Source: Bradyrhizobium macuxiense (lineage in GTDB: Bacteria > Pseudomonadota > Alphaproteobacteria > Rhizobiales > Xanthobacteraceae). From it: a stretch of DNA of 53,348 nucleotides. Made by a program: the position numbers and the translations under genes. The stretch is from the NCBI RefSeq assembly GCF_001542415.1, contig NZ_LNCU01000011.1:70137-123484 (forward strand), written 5' to 3'. The stretch's first letter is position 1. Every line of letters starts with the position of its first letter. The notes under the pieces are model-generated. The model had not been told where the DNA came from and searched no databases. It worked only from the letters and a program-made list of their open reading frames with translations. Positions 8,165-17,457 of the stretch are shown here, piece after piece.

Positions 8165-8515
8165 ATGATCGCCGTGATCTTCGAAGTCTGGCCGAAGCCG
8201 GAGCATCGGCAGCAATATTTCGATCTCGCCGCCGAATTGAAGCCGATCCTGCAAGAGATCGACGGCTTCATCTCAGTCGAGCGGTTCGAGAGCCTCACCG
8301 AGAAGGGCAAGTTCGTGTCGCTGTCATTCTTCCGCGACGAGAAGGCGGTCGAGGCCTGGCGCAACACGGTCGAGCACCGCCGCACCCAGGCCAAGGGCCG
8401 CGCGCGGATATTCGAGAACTATCGCCTGCGCGTCGCCAGTGTGATCAGGGATTACGGCTTGAACGACCGCGAGCAGGCGCCGAAGGACAGCCGCGCAGCG
8501 CACGAAGCGCACTAG
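8165..8515 (+). CDS. Antibiotic biosynthesis monooxygenase (ABM) domain protein
   Basis: A 116-residue protein with the ABM fold pattern. It starts MIAVIFEVWPKPEHRQQYFD, continues with IDGFISVERFESL and has the SLSFFRDEKAVEAWRN segment that ends the domain. Such proteins are cofactor-free monooxygenases or stress proteins; the substrate cannot be told. The C-terminal 25 residues are polar and low in hydrophobicity. It lies 31 bases after the NIPSNAP gene and 78 bases before the PEP-mutase-like gene, a likely operon. Confidence 0.8.
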   Translation: MIAVIFEVWPKPEHRQQYFDLAAELKPILQEIDGFISVERFESLTEKGKFVSLSFFRDEKAVEAWRNTVEHRRTQAKGRARIFENYRLRVASVIRDYGLNDREQAPKDSRAAHEAH

Positions 8516-8593
8516 CGTGTTTCGAGTCGCTCTGGCGCGCGCAAGCGCGCGTGCCTATCTGTGCGCGGCCAATCAGACCTTTGGGAGACGACC

Positions 8594-9406
8594 ATGCTGA
8601 CAACTGCTGACAAACGCGCCACCTTCAAGAAGCTGCATGAGAGCGGATGCTTCATCATTCCGAACCCGTTCGATGTCGGCAGCGGCCGTGCGCTACAACA
8701 TCTCGGTTTCAAGGCGCTGGCCTCGACCAGCGCGGGCTTTGCCTGGACGATCGGCAAGGCCGACAACCGTGTCACTGTCGATGACGTCTGCGACCATCTG
8801 ACGGCGCTGTGCGCGGCGGTCGATATTCCTGTCAATGCAGATTATGAAGGCGGCTTTGCCGTCGAGCCCGACAAGGTTGCCGTCAACGTCGCGCGCGGCG
8901 CGAAGACCGGCGTTGCCGGGCTGTCGATCGAGGACTCCACGGGCGATGCCGCCAATCCGCTGTTCGAGCACAAGCTCGCGGTCGAGCGCATCAAGGCGGC
9001 GCGCAAGGCGATCGATGCCGACAACAGCGGCGTGCTGCTCACCGGGCGTTGCGAAGCGTTCCTGTGGGGCGTGCAGGACCTCAAGCTGGTGATCGAGCGG
9101 CTGCAGGCCTATTCGGACGCCGGCGCCGACGTGCTCTATGCACCTGGTATCAAGACCAAGGACGAGATCGCAGCCGTCGTGAAGGCGGTGGCGCCGAAGC
9201 CGGTCAATTTGCTGATCGGCGCATCGGGCCTGTCGCTGCAGGAAGCCGGCGATCTCGGCGTGCGCCGGATCAGCGTCGGCGGCTCGCTGGCGCGGATGGC
9301 CTGGGCCGGCGTCATGACAGCCGCAAAGGAGATGGCGGAGAAGGGCACCTTCACCGAGTTCGCCAACGGCTATCCCGGCGGCGAGCTCAACAAGATGTTC
9401 AAGTAA
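8594..9406 (+). CDS. Isocitrate lyase/PEP mutase family protein
   Basis: A 270-residue TIM-barrel enzyme of the ICL/PEP-mutase superfamily, which makes or breaks C-C or C-P bonds next to a carboxylate using Mg2+. Visible motifs are NPFDVGSGRALQHLGFKALA near the N-terminus, the metal-site stretch VNADYEGGF (about 82-90), SIEDSTGD (about 115-122) and TGRCEAF (about 152-158). It lacks the KKCGH motif of true isocitrate lyase, so oxaloacetate hydrolase, 2-methylisocitrate-lyase-like or PEP-mutase activity are alternatives. GGGAGA precedes the ATG. A strong hairpin follows at 9417-9443. Confidence 0.88.
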   Translation: MLTTADKRATFKKLHESGCFIIPNPFDVGSGRALQHLGFKALASTSAGFAWTIGKADNRVTVDDVCDHLTALCAAVDIPVNADYEGGFAVEPDKVAVNVARGAKTGVAGLSIEDSTGDAANPLFEHKLAVERIKAARKAIDADNSGVLLTGRCEAFLWGVQDLKLVIERLQAYSDAGADVLYAPGIKTKDEIAAVVKAVAPKPVNLLIGASGLSLQEAGDLGVRRISVGGSLARMAWAGVMTAAKEMAEKGTFTEFANGYPGGELNKMFK

Positions 9407-9416
9407 CCGAGACAAA

Positions 9417-9443
9417 AAGCAGCGGGCCGATCGCCCGCTGCTT
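9417..9443. terminator. Bidirectional intrinsic terminator
   Basis: An 11-bp perfect stem, AAGCAGCGGGC (9417-9427) with GCCCGCTGCTT (9433-9443), and a 5-nt loop. A-rich sequence lies on the left side (ACAAAAAGC). It sits between the convergent stops at 9406 and 9461, as expected for a terminator used by both genes. Confidence 0.8.
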
Positions 9444-9460
9444 CGTCATTGTCCGCGCGC

Positions 9461-9886
9461 TCAATAGTTGTTCTTGTTGCCCGTCGAGCCGTCGTTCTGC
9501 TGGCCGGTCTGCTTGTTGGCGGGCGGGGGCGCAGGCTGCGCCGGCGCTGCGCCCGTGGTCACGCCGGGCTGGCTGTTCGGTTTCGGTGTCACGTCGCGCA
9601 TGCCAGGAGGCGCCGCTGCCGGGTTGGCAGGGTTCTGTTGTGCGGTTTGCGTGGGCGGTGTCGTGCCCGCCTGGTTCACCGATGTGTTGTTCAGCCCGTA
9701 GAACAGCGCGCCAAGCACCACGGCGACCGCGACTGCGAACATCGCGATTTTGGTGCTGCTGGCCGAGCCTTCCCCGAGCTCCGGATCCGGTTGCACCTCG
9801 TTGTCCAGGCTATTGAAGCGCGCCTGACGGCGGAGTTCTTCGTCGGTCGGATTGGCGCGATACGGATCGTTGGGATCGTAGGTCAT
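9461..9886 (-). CDS. Single-TM proline/glutamine-rich envelope protein
   Basis: A 141-residue protein with an N-terminal polar segment starting MTYDPNDPYRANPTDEELRR, one transmembrane helix at about 47-64 (IAMFAVAVAVVLGALFYG), and a long periplasmic-looking tail rich in Pro, Gln, Asn and Ala. The family is common in Rhizobiales, without a known role to me. The start is consistent with the conserved YDPNDPYR opening. It is convergent with the PEP-mutase-like gene. Confidence 0.75.
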   Translation of the reverse strand: MTYDPNDPYRANPTDEELRRQARFNSLDNEVQPDPELGEGSASSTKIAMFAVAVAVVLGALFYGLNNTSVNQAGTTPPTQTAQQNPANPAAAPPGMRDVTPKPNSQPGVTTGAAPAQPAPPPANKQTGQQNDGSTGNKNNY

Positions 9887-10028
9887 TATCGTTCCTCCGT
9901 TAGCACTCCAAAGCTACGTGGGGGACAATGGCTGGCGCGACAGGATGTTCCGCGTCAATGTTGCAACCTGTTCATGATGGAACCGGCGATTCCCGGTTCC
10001 GGTCGCCTGTTTCATGAGGTCTTTTCAG

Positions 10029-10670
10029 ATGTGGACCATGCCGCCCACCGATTCGGTGCTGCACGTGCTCTCGTTCATCGCGGTCGCGGCGCAGTCGATG
10101 ACGGCGGCGCTCGCCGCGGGCAGGCGAAAAATGGATTGGGCCGGCGTCTGCATGCTCGGGGCCATCACGGCGCTCGGCGGCGGCACCATCCGCGACGTGC
10201 TGCTCGGGCATTATCCGCTGCTGTGGGTTGCGCATCCCATCTATCTCGCGATCGCAGGGGTCGCTGCACTCGTCACCATCCTGCTGGCGCGGCTGGTACA
10301 CCGGCTCAACGTCGCATTCCTCGTGCTCGACGCGATCGGGCTCGTGGTGTTCACGATGGCCGGCTGCGATGTGGCGTGGCAGGTCGACGCTTCGCTGCCG
10401 ATCGTCATCGTCTCCGGCATGATCACCGGATGCGCCGGCGGTGTGCTGCGCGACATCCTCTGCAACGAGGTGCCGCTGCTGTTTCGCAGCGAACTCTACG
10501 CCAGCGTCTCCGTCGTCACCGGATTGTTCTATGCGACCGCCTTCGGCCTGGAGCCGAACCCCCAGCTCTGGACCCTGCTGACCTTCGCCCTCGGCCTCTC
10601 GCTGCGCTTGCTTGCGATCCGCTACAAATGGGAGATGCCAAAGTTCGTGTTCAATGGCGAGGAGCGGTGA
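10029..10670 (+). CDS. TRIC/UPF0126 family cation-channel-like membrane protein
   Basis: A 213-residue protein with about seven hydrophobic helices in two similar halves. Each half contains a glycine-rich kink followed by a basic/acidic pair: GGGTIRDVLLGHYPLL in the first and AGGVLRDILCNEVPLL in the second. This internal duplication is the signature of the UPF0126/TRIC family of trimeric potassium-conducting channels. The ATG at 10029 is chosen because GAGG lies nine bases upstream; ATG at 10014 overlaps that site. Its stop is four bases before the convergent cytochrome gene stop at 10675. Confidence 0.88.
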   Translation: MWTMPPTDSVLHVLSFIAVAAQSMTAALAAGRRKMDWAGVCMLGAITALGGGTIRDVLLGHYPLLWVAHPIYLAIAGVAALVTILLARLVHRLNVAFLVLDAIGLVVFTMAGCDVAWQVDASLPIVIVSGMITGCAGGVLRDILCNEVPLLFRSELYASVSVVTGLFYATAFGLEPNPQLWTLLTFALGLSLRLLAIRYKWEMPKFVFNGEER

Positions 10671-10674
10671 GCGG

Positions 10675-11901
10675 TCACTTCGTCTGCCGTGCGTTGGCGA
10701 CCTCGTCAGCGGTCACTGCCGGTGCGGCGTTGCCCCAGGAGTTGCGGATGTAGGTCGCGACGTCGGCGATCTGCTGGTCCGTCAGCTTCGGATAGGACGG
10801 CATCGATCCTGTGTTCGGCGCCCGCGGCGTAGTCACGGTCTGCGCGCCGTCGAGGATGATGCGCAGCGTGCTCGCCGGGTCGGCCGATTGCAGATTGGCG
10901 TTGCCCGGCAGCGGCGGGTAGATCCGCGGCGCGCCCGAACCGTCGAGTTCATGGCAGGCGACGCAGGCACCGCGATAGATCCGCTCGCCGTCGCTCATCT
11001 GCGCTTGCGAGGGCGGGGCGACAACGGGCTCAGGCGTGCCGGCCGGCAGGCTCTTGAGGTAGACCGCGATGGCGTGGACGTCGCCGTCGCTCATCTTGGA
11101 TGTCGAGTTGACGACGACCTCCGACATCGGCGGGCCGGCATGGCTGTGCCCGTTGCGGCCGCTCTGCAGATATTCGACGACATCGTCGACGCTCCACGAC
11201 TTCAGCCCGCTGCGCGCAGCACCATCGAGCCTTGGCGCGAACATGCCCTGGACCATGCTGCCGCCAAAGGCGTGGTCGGGCCGGTCGGCGCCGAAGGGGT
11301 TCTTCGGCGTGTGGCAGGCGCCGCAATGGGCAAGGCCCTCGACCAGATAGCGCCCGCGATTCCATTCCGGGCTCTTGCCCTGGTCCGGCTGGATGATGCC
11401 CGGCGTAAAGAACAGGGCGTCCCACGCCCGCATCAGCACCCGATAGTTCAGCGGCCAGCGTAATTCCAGCGGGGGCGCCTTGTTGCCGACCGGCGCAAGG
11501 GTCGCGAGGTAGGCGCGGATCGCCAGGATGTCGTCGCGGATCAGCTTGGTGAAATAGGGGTAGGGGAAGGCCGGGTAGTAATGCGTGCCGTCAGGCGAGA
11601 CGCCAGTGCGCAGCGCGCGGACGAAGTCGTCGTCGCTCCAGCCGCCGATGCCGGTATCGCGGTCGGGCGTCAGGTTGGGCGAGAACACGGCGCCGAACGG
11701 CGTGTCGATCCGCTTGCCGCCGGCAAAGGGCTTGGCCGGGTCGGCGGTGTGGCAACTCGCACAGTCGCCGGCGATCGTCAGCGCCTTGCCGTGGGCGATG
11801 ACGTCCTCGGACGGTTCGGCCGAACATTCGTGCGCCGCGAACGCACCGCACAAAAGTATGATGACCAGAATCGCATCGGTCGTTCGCCGTCGCTGCCGCA
11901 T
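10675..11901 (-). CDS. Triheme cytochrome c (alcohol/aldehyde dehydrogenase-type electron acceptor subunit)
   Basis: A 408-residue exported protein with a signal peptide (about residues 1-28) and three c-heme sites: CASCH at 47-51, CGACH at 193-197 and CVACH at 313-317. The layout matches the membrane-associated triheme subunit that passes electrons from periplasmic dehydrogenases to ubiquinone, as in AdhB and gluconate dehydrogenase. PYFTKLIRDDILAIRAYL between hemes 1 and 2 is typical of that family. GGAGGAAG just upstream fixes the ATG. The catalytic dehydrogenase subunit is not adjacent; its partner may be encoded elsewhere. Confidence 0.9.
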   Translation of the reverse strand: MRQRRRTTDAILVIILLCGAFAAHECSAEPSEDVIAHGKALTIAGDCASCHTADPAKPFAGGKRIDTPFGAVFSPNLTPDRDTGIGGWSDDDFVRALRTGVSPDGTHYYPAFPYPYFTKLIRDDILAIRAYLATLAPVGNKAPPLELRWPLNYRVLMRAWDALFFTPGIIQPDQGKSPEWNRGRYLVEGLAHCGACHTPKNPFGADRPDHAFGGSMVQGMFAPRLDGAARSGLKSWSVDDVVEYLQSGRNGHSHAGPPMSEVVVNSTSKMSDGDVHAIAVYLKSLPAGTPEPVVAPPSQAQMSDGERIYRGACVACHELDGSGAPRIYPPLPGNANLQSADPASTLRIILDGAQTVTTPRAPNTGSMPSYPKLTDQQIADVATYIRNSWGNAAPAVTADEVANARQTK

Positions 11902-12135
11902 TCTTCCTCCGCCTGGTCGACCGGTCGCGTTACGCCATTTCGCCGCGGGCCTGTCCTGCGACAGAAACCGAAATGCGCTTACGATATTCCCGGCACGAAA
12001 TTGCGATTTTCGAGCACCGGGCTTGCTTGCTCAGAATTGTGCTGCGCGCAGCGGAAAATCCGACATAGAGTGGTTCTAACAAGCTCGGATGACTAGCTAA
12101 AAGACAGTCGTCGCGACCATCGAAAAGAGGGCTAA

Positions 12136-15100
12136 ATGGGAATCAACCAAGGGCCTATCAGCCTCGACCAGAAATACACCCAAGGCACCGGCCACGTCTT
12201 TCTGACAGGCATCCAGGCACTGGTTCGCCTGCCCATGGCGCAGATCAGACGCGACCGCGCCGCAGGCCTCAACACCGCGGGCTTCATCTCAGGCTATCGC
12301 GGTTCCCCCCTCGGCGGCTACGACCAGCAGCTGTTTGCGGCCCGCAAGCATCTCGAGCAGTACAACGTCAAATTCCAGCCCGGCGTGAACGAGGACCTCG
12401 CGGCCACCGCGATCTGGGGCTCGCAGCAGCTCGGCCTGTCGCCCGGCGCCAAGTACGATGGCGCCGTCGGCATCTGGTACGGCAAGGGCCCCGGCGTCGA
12501 CCGCTGCGGCGACGTGTTCCGGCACGGCAACGCTGCAGGTGCGGCCAAGCATGGCGGCGTACTCTGCCTTGCCGGCGACGACCACGGCGCAAAGTCCTCC
12601 ACCGTCCCGCATCAGTCCGACCACGCCTTCATCTCCGCGCTGATGCCTTACCTCTACCCCTCCAGCATCCATGAAATGATCGAGATGGGCCTGCTGGGTA
12701 TCGCGATGTCGCGCTACTCCGGCTGCTGGGTCGGCATGAAGGTGATCACCGAGACGGTCGAGACTACGGCCGAGATCGATCTCACCGACGAGATGACGCC
12801 GTTCATCATTCCGACCGATTTCGAGATGCCGCCGGGCGGTCTCAACATCCGCTGGCCCGATGACCGCTTCGAGCAGGATCGTCGGCTGCAGGACTACAAG
12901 GGCTTCGCCGCGATCGCGTTCGCCCGCGCCAACAAAGTCAACCGCGTCACCATGGATTCGCCGAACGCGCGCTACGGCATCATGGCCTCCGGCAAGAGCT
13001 ACGAGGATATCCGCCAGGCGCTGCGCGAGCTCGGCATCACGCCCGAGATCGCCGCCAAGATCGGCATCCGCCTCTACAAGATCGGTATGCCCTGGCCGCT
13101 GGAGCCGGAAGGCGTGCGCAACTTCGCCGTCGGGCTCGAGGAGATCTTCATCGTCGAGGAACGCCGCGAGATCGTCGAGAACCAGGTCAAGCAGGAGCTC
13201 TTCAACTGGCGCGACGACGTGCGCCCGCGCATCGTCGGCAAGATGGACGATCACGACAAGCGCTTCCTGACCTTCGCCGCCGAGCTCAGTGTTGCCTCGC
13301 TTGCAAGCTCGCTGACCGAGCGGCTTCTTCGACTTAATCTCAATCCTGAAATCGCCGAGATGCTGCGCGCCAAGGCCGACTGGTTCAACGGCCGGCAGTC
13401 GACGCAGATGCAGGCGGTGGCGCCGGTCACCCGCGTGCCGTATTTCTGCTCGGGCTGCCCGCACAACACCTCGACCAAGGTGCCGGAAGGCAGCCGCGCG
13501 CTTGCCGGCATCGGCTGCCACTTCATGGCGCTGTGGATGAACCGCTCGACCGAGACCTTCACCCATATGGGCGGCGAGGGCGTGCCGTGGGTCGGCATCG
13601 CGCCGTTCACCAACGAGAACCACATCTTCGCCAATCTCGGCGACGGCACTTACTTCCACTCTGGCATCCTTGCGATCCGCCAGGCGATCGCCTCCAAGGC
13701 CAACATCACCTACAAGATCCTCTACAACGACGCGGTGGCGATGACCGGCGGCCAGCGTCATGACGGCGATCTCTCGCCGCAGCAGATCACTTTCCAGCTC
13801 CACGCCGAAGGCATCCGGGAGATCTATCTGGTCTCGGAAAATCCGGGTTCTTATCCGTCCGATACCATCGCGCCGGGCGTGAAGCTCTATCATCGCGACG
13901 AGCTCGAGAACGTCATGAAGATGTGCCGCGAGTACAAGGGCACGTCCGCGATCGTGTTCGTGCAGACCTGCGCCGCCGAGAAGCGCCGCCGCCGCAAGCG
14001 CGGCCTGATGGAGGACCCGGCGCGCCGCGTGCTGATCAATCCAGCAGTCTGCGAAGGCTGCGGCGACTGCTCGGTGCAGTCGAACTGCATCTCGGTCGAG
14101 CCGCTGGAGACCGAGCTCGGGCGCAAGCGCACCATCAATCAGTCGACCTGCAACAAGGACTATTCCTGCGTGAAGGGCTTCTGCCCATCCTTCGTCACGG
14201 TCGACGGCGGCAAGCTCAGGCGGCGGGCGCCGCCCGATCTCGGTGCGATCGAAAATCTGCCGGAGCCGGCGTCGAAGCCCGCGCTCGACCGGCCCTACAA
14301 CATCGCGGTCGGCGGCGTCGGCGGCACCGGCGTGCTGACGATCGGCGCGCTGCTCGGCATGGCCGCCCATATCGAGGGCAAGGCCAGCATGATCCTCGAC
14401 ATGTCCGGTCTCGCGCAGAAGGGCGGGGCGGTGCTGAGCCATGTCCGGCTCTCCGAACACACCGCGGATGTGACCTGTTCCCGCATCGTGACCGGCACCG
14501 CCGATCTCGTGCTCGCGGCCGACGAGGTCGTGGCGGCTTCGAAGGACACCATCACGCTGTGCGATGCGAACCGGACCGTCGGCATCATCAACAGCCACGT
14601 GATCCCGACCGCGGATTTCATCCTCAACCGCGACTTCAATTTCCAGAGCCGCAAGGTCAACAGTGTGCTGGAGACCGAGCTGCGCAAGGACTCCGCTTTC
14701 CTCGACTTCACCAAGCCGGCCGAGGCGCTGCTCGGTGATTCCATCGCCACCAACATGATGATGATGGGCTTCGCCTATCAGCGCGGGCTGCTGCCGCTCT
14801 CGGCAGACTCGATCCAGCAGGCGATCGAGGTCAACGGCGTCGCGATCAAGATGAACACGCAAGCGTTCCAGCTAGGACGGCTCGCCGCTGCCGATCCTGC
14901 GCGCCTTGCCGATATGATGAAGGATCACGATGACGTCGCGCCGGCGAAGACGCTGGAGGCGATGTCGCTCGATGAAATCATCACCCATCGCATGGGACTT
15001 TTGACCGACTACCAAAGTTCGCGTCTGGCAAAGCGCTACCGCAAGCTGGTCGATCAGGTCCGCGAGGCCGCGACCAAGGGCGGTTACGGCGAGGCGCTGC

Positions 15101-15627
15101 CGCGTGCGGTTGCGATCAACTACGCCAAGCTGCTCGCCTACAAGGACGAGTACGAGGTGGCGCGCCTGTTCACCGACGGCCATTTCGAGAAGCAGCTGCG
15201 CGACCAGTTCGAGGGCGAGTACAAGTTCAGCTTCAATCTCGCACCGCCGATCCTCGGCGGCGGCCTCGATGCGCAGGGCCGACCGAAGAAGCGTGCATTT
15301 GGCTCGTGGATGATGTCGGCGTTCAAGGTGCTGGCGCGCTTCCGCTTCCTGCGCGGCACGCCGCTCGACATCTTCGGCTACAATTCCGACCGCAAGCTCG
15401 AGCGCGACCTGATCGCGGGTTACGAAAAGGATATCGCGACCGTGCTCGGCCTGGTGTCACCACTTAATCACGACATCGCGGTCGAACTGCTCTCGCTGCC
15501 CGATCGCATCAGGGGTTACGGCCCGGTGAAGGACAAGGCGATCACGGAGACAAAGGTTCGCTACGCGCAACTCGCCGCCGACCTCGCCAACCCGCCGCCG
15601 GCGCCGCGCCAGATGGCGGCGGAGTAG
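12136..15627 (+). CDS. Fused indolepyruvate:ferredoxin oxidoreductase
   Basis: A 1163-residue fusion of the alpha and beta parts of 2-oxoacid:ferredoxin oxidoreductase, which decarboxylates aryl-pyruvates to aryl-acyl-CoA with ferredoxin. Domains in order: TPP-enzyme N-terminal region (about 25-260); CSGCPHNTSTKVPEG (about 438-452); TPP motif GDGTYFHSG ... NDAVAMTGGQ (about 503-540); cysteine cluster CEGCGDCSVQSNC (from about 638) plus CNKDYSCVKGFCPSF; gamma domain starting GGVGGTGVLTIG (about 726); and a C-terminal DUF6537-like region (about 940-1150). GAGGG precedes the ATG. It is first in a plus-strand cluster reaching 21483, though a 280-bp repeat interval separates it from the thiolase. 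True substrate could be indole-, phenyl- or hydroxyphenylpyruvate. Confidence 0.92.
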   Translation: MGINQGPISLDQKYTQGTGHVFLTGIQALVRLPMAQIRRDRAAGLNTAGFISGYRGSPLGGYDQQLFAARKHLEQYNVKFQPGVNEDLAATAIWGSQQLGLSPGAKYDGAVGIWYGKGPGVDRCGDVFRHGNAAGAAKHGGVLCLAGDDHGAKSSTVPHQSDHAFISALMPYLYPSSIHEMIEMGLLGIAMSRYSGCWVGMKVITETVETTAEIDLTDEMTPFIIPTDFEMPPGGLNIRWPDDRFEQDRRLQDYKGFAAIAFARANKVNRVTMDSPNARYGIMASGKSYEDIRQALRELGITPEIAAKIGIRLYKIGMPWPLEPEGVRNFAVGLEEIFIVEERREIVENQVKQELFNWRDDVRPRIVGKMDDHDKRFLTFAAELSVASLASSLTERLLRLNLNPEIAEMLRAKADWFNGRQSTQMQAVAPVTRVPYFCSGCPHNTSTKVPEGSRALAGIGCHFMALWMNRSTETFTHMGGEGVPWVGIAPFTNENHIFANLGDGTYFHSGILAIRQAIASKANITYKILYNDAVAMTGGQRHDGDLSPQQITFQLHAEGIREIYLVSENPGSYPSDTIAPGVKLYHRDELENVMKMCREYKGTSAIVFVQTCAAEKRRRRKRGLMEDPARRVLINPAVCEGCGDCSVQSNCISVEPLETELGRKRTINQSTCNKDYSCVKGFCPSFVTVDGGKLRRRAPPDLGAIENLPEPASKPALDRPYNIAVGGVGGTGVLTIGALLGMAAHIEGKASMILDMSGLAQKGGAVLSHVRLSEHTADVTCSRIVTGTADLVLAADEVVAASKDTITLCDANRTVGIINSHVIPTADFILNRDFNFQSRKVNSVLETELRKDSAFLDFTKPAEALLGDSIATNMMMMGFAYQRGLLPLSADSIQQAIEVNGVAIKMNTQAFQLGRLAAADPARLADMMKDHDDVAPAKTLEAMSLDEIITHRMGLLTDYQSSRLAKRYRKLVDQVREAATKGGYGEALPRAVAINYAKLLAYKDEYEVARLFTDGHFEKQLRDQFEGEYKFSFNLAPPILGGGLDAQGRPKKRAFGSWMMSAFKVLARFRFLRGTPLDIFGYNSDRKLERDLIAGYEKDIATVLGLVSPLNHDIAVELLSLPDRIRGYGPVKDKAITETKVRYAQLAADLANPPPAPRQMAAE

Positions 15628-15644
15628 TGTAGCCACACATTCAG

Positions 15645-15777
15645 CGTCGTCCCGGGCAAGCGAAGCGCGACCCGGGACCCATAACCACTGGGTCGCGTTG
15701 TTAGATCGAGCTGCGGCCCCAGCGTCGCGCAACGACGAACAGCGATGGTTATGGGTCCCGGCCTTCGCCGGGACGAC
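15645..15777. repeat. REP-like palindromic repeat, copy 2
   Basis: Same element as 3328-3460: the left arm opens CGTCGTCCCGGGCAAGCG and reaches GGGACCCATAACCAC; the right arm reads GGTTATGGGTCCCGG and ends GGGACGAC. It lies between the oxidoreductase and thiolase genes and may weaken read-through or protect mRNA ends. Confidence 0.85.
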
Positions 15778-15906
15778 ATCGGTTTTGAGACGCGCATATT
15801 GCACGCTCATCCCAGTCTCGCCTGACGGAATATTTCCGCGCTTGCCAAGGCCGGCACGGCAGTTCAGAAAAACGCTGGACAGTTGGAAACGCCAGCGGAG
15901 AACGAT

Positions 15907-17064
15907 TTGACCATCAAGGGCAAAGCCTACATTGCCGGGATCTACGAACATCCCACCCGGCACGCACCCGATAAATCAACAGCGCAGCTTCACGCCGAGG
16001 TCGCCAAGGGCGCGATCGAGGACGCCGGGCTCACCAAGGACGATGTCGACGGCTATTTCTGCGCCGGCGATGCGCCGGGCGGGCTGTGGCCGATGGTCGA
16101 TTATCTCGGCCTGAACACCAAGAAGCTGCGCCACGTCGACTCCACCGAGACCGGTGGTTGTTCCTATCTGATCCATCTCGGCCACGCCGCCGAGGCGATC
16201 GCCGCGGGCAAGTGCTCGGTCGCGCTGGTGACGCTGGCCGGCAAGCCGCGCACCGGACCGATGCCGCCGCGCGCCGCCGGCGCCGAGGCCGATTTCGAGT
16301 CCGCCTACGGGGCTACCACGCACAATGCCTACGGCATGTGTGCCATGCGCCATATGCACGACTACGGGACCACCTCCGAGCAGCTCGCCTGGATCAAGGT
16401 CGCAGCGTCGCATCACGCGCAATACAATCCGCATGCGATGCTCAAAGAGGTCGTCACGGTTGAGGACGTGCTGAACTCGCCGATGATCTCCGATCCGCTG
16501 CACCGTATGGATTGCTGCGTCGTCACCGACGGCGGCGGCGCGATGATCGTCACCACGCCCGAGATCGCCAAAAGCCTGAAGAAGCCGCTGGTGCGCCTGA
16601 TCGGCCACGGCGAGGCGGCGAAGGGGCCGCGCGGCGGCAAGAATCTCGACCTGACGTACTCCGCCGGCGTGTGGTCCGGCCCGCGCGCCTTCGAAGAGGC
16701 AGGCGTGACGCCGAAGGACATCAAGTACGCCTCGATCTACGACAGCTTCACCATCACCGTGCTGATGCAGCTCGAAGATCTCGGCTTCTGCAAGAAGGGC
16801 GAGGGCGGCAAGTTCGTCGCCGACGGCAATCTGATCTCGGGTGTCGGCAAGCTGCCGTTCAACACCGACGGCGGCGGTCTCTGCAGCAACCATCCGGTCA
16901 ACCGCGGCGGCATGACCAAGATCCTCGAGGCCGTCCGTCAGCTGCGCGGCGAAGCGCATCCGAAGGTGCAGGTGAAGAACTGCGACCTCGCGATCGCCCA
17001 CGGCACCGGTGGTCTGCTCGGCGTTCGCCACGCCGCCTCAACTTGTATTCTGGAGCGTGCGTGA
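15907..17064 (+). CDS. SCP-x-type thiolase (acetyl-CoA acetyltransferase family)
   Basis: A 385-residue thiolase-fold enzyme that cleaves 3-ketoacyl-CoA or forms C-C bonds. A nucleophile candidate is C85 in STETGGCSYLIHLGH. C-terminal motifs are NHPVNRGG and CDLAIAHGTGG (H365). This branch (SCP-x/lipid-transfer thiolases) normally works with a small Zn-ribbon/OB-fold partner, which is exactly the next gene, overlapping by one base. The start is TTG at 15907, six bases after GGAG; a second TTG at 15883 is in frame but has no ribosome site. Together with the MaoC and SDR genes downstream it suggests beta-oxidation of branched, steroid-like or bulky acyl-CoAs. Confidence 0.88.
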   Translation: MTIKGKAYIAGIYEHPTRHAPDKSTAQLHAEVAKGAIEDAGLTKDDVDGYFCAGDAPGGLWPMVDYLGLNTKKLRHVDSTETGGCSYLIHLGHAAEAIAAGKCSVALVTLAGKPRTGPMPPRAAGAEADFESAYGATTHNAYGMCAMRHMHDYGTTSEQLAWIKVAASHHAQYNPHAMLKEVVTVEDVLNSPMISDPLHRMDCCVVTDGGGAMIVTTPEIAKSLKKPLVRLIGHGEAAKGPRGGKNLDLTYSAGVWSGPRAFEEAGVTPKDIKYASIYDSFTITVLMQLEDLGFCKKGEGGKFVADGNLISGVGKLPFNTDGGGLCSNHPVNRGGMTKILEAVRQLRGEAHPKVQVKNCDLAIAHGTGGLLGVRHAASTCILERA

Positions 17065-17453
17065 TGTCTGAAGCCAAGAAGTACAATGCCCCGGTGACCA
17101 ACCCGGAGACCGCAGCGTTCTGGGACGCGGCGAAGCAGGGCAAGTTCATGATCAAGCGCTGCAACACCTGCGGCGAAGCCCATTACTTCCCGCGCGCGAT
17201 CTGCCCGTTCTGCTTCTCCGACAAGACGGTGTGGGAAGAGGCATCGGGCGAAGCGACGGTCTACACCTACAGCCTGATGCGCAAATCGCCGACCGGTCCC
17301 TATGCAATCGCCTATGTGACCTTGAAGGAAGGTCCTTCGCTGCAGACCAACATCGTCGATTGCGATCTGGAGAAGGTGAAGATCGGCCAGAAGGTGAAGG
17401 TGGTGTGGAAGCCGACCGACGGCGCTCCGCTGCCGTTCTTCACGCCGGCCTAA
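17064..17453 (+). CDS. Zn-ribbon/OB-fold (DUF35) thiolase partner
   Basis: A 129-residue protein with an N-terminal helix, a rubredoxin-like Zn ribbon CNTCGEAHYFPRAICPFC (two CxxC pairs), and an OB-fold domain after it (from about residue 55, VYTYSLMRKSPTGPYAIAYV). Such proteins bind SCP-x-type thiolases or hydratases and form a heteromeric complex needed for acyl-CoA cleavage. Its ATG overlaps the thiolase stop (TGATG), implying translational coupling and fixed stoichiometry. Confidence 0.9.
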   Translation: MSEAKKYNAPVTNPETAAFWDAAKQGKFMIKRCNTCGEAHYFPRAICPFCFSDKTVWEEASGEATVYTYSLMRKSPTGPYAIAYVTLKEGPSLQTNIVDCDLEKVKIGQKVKVVWKPTDGAPLPFFTPA

Positions 17454-17457
17454 GATT

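Noticed and set aside
12289..14862. 857-codon open frame antisense to the oxidoreductase
   Set aside because: Arg/His/Asp-rich composition typical of the shadow frame of a GC-rich gene; the plus-strand gene has full family motifs.
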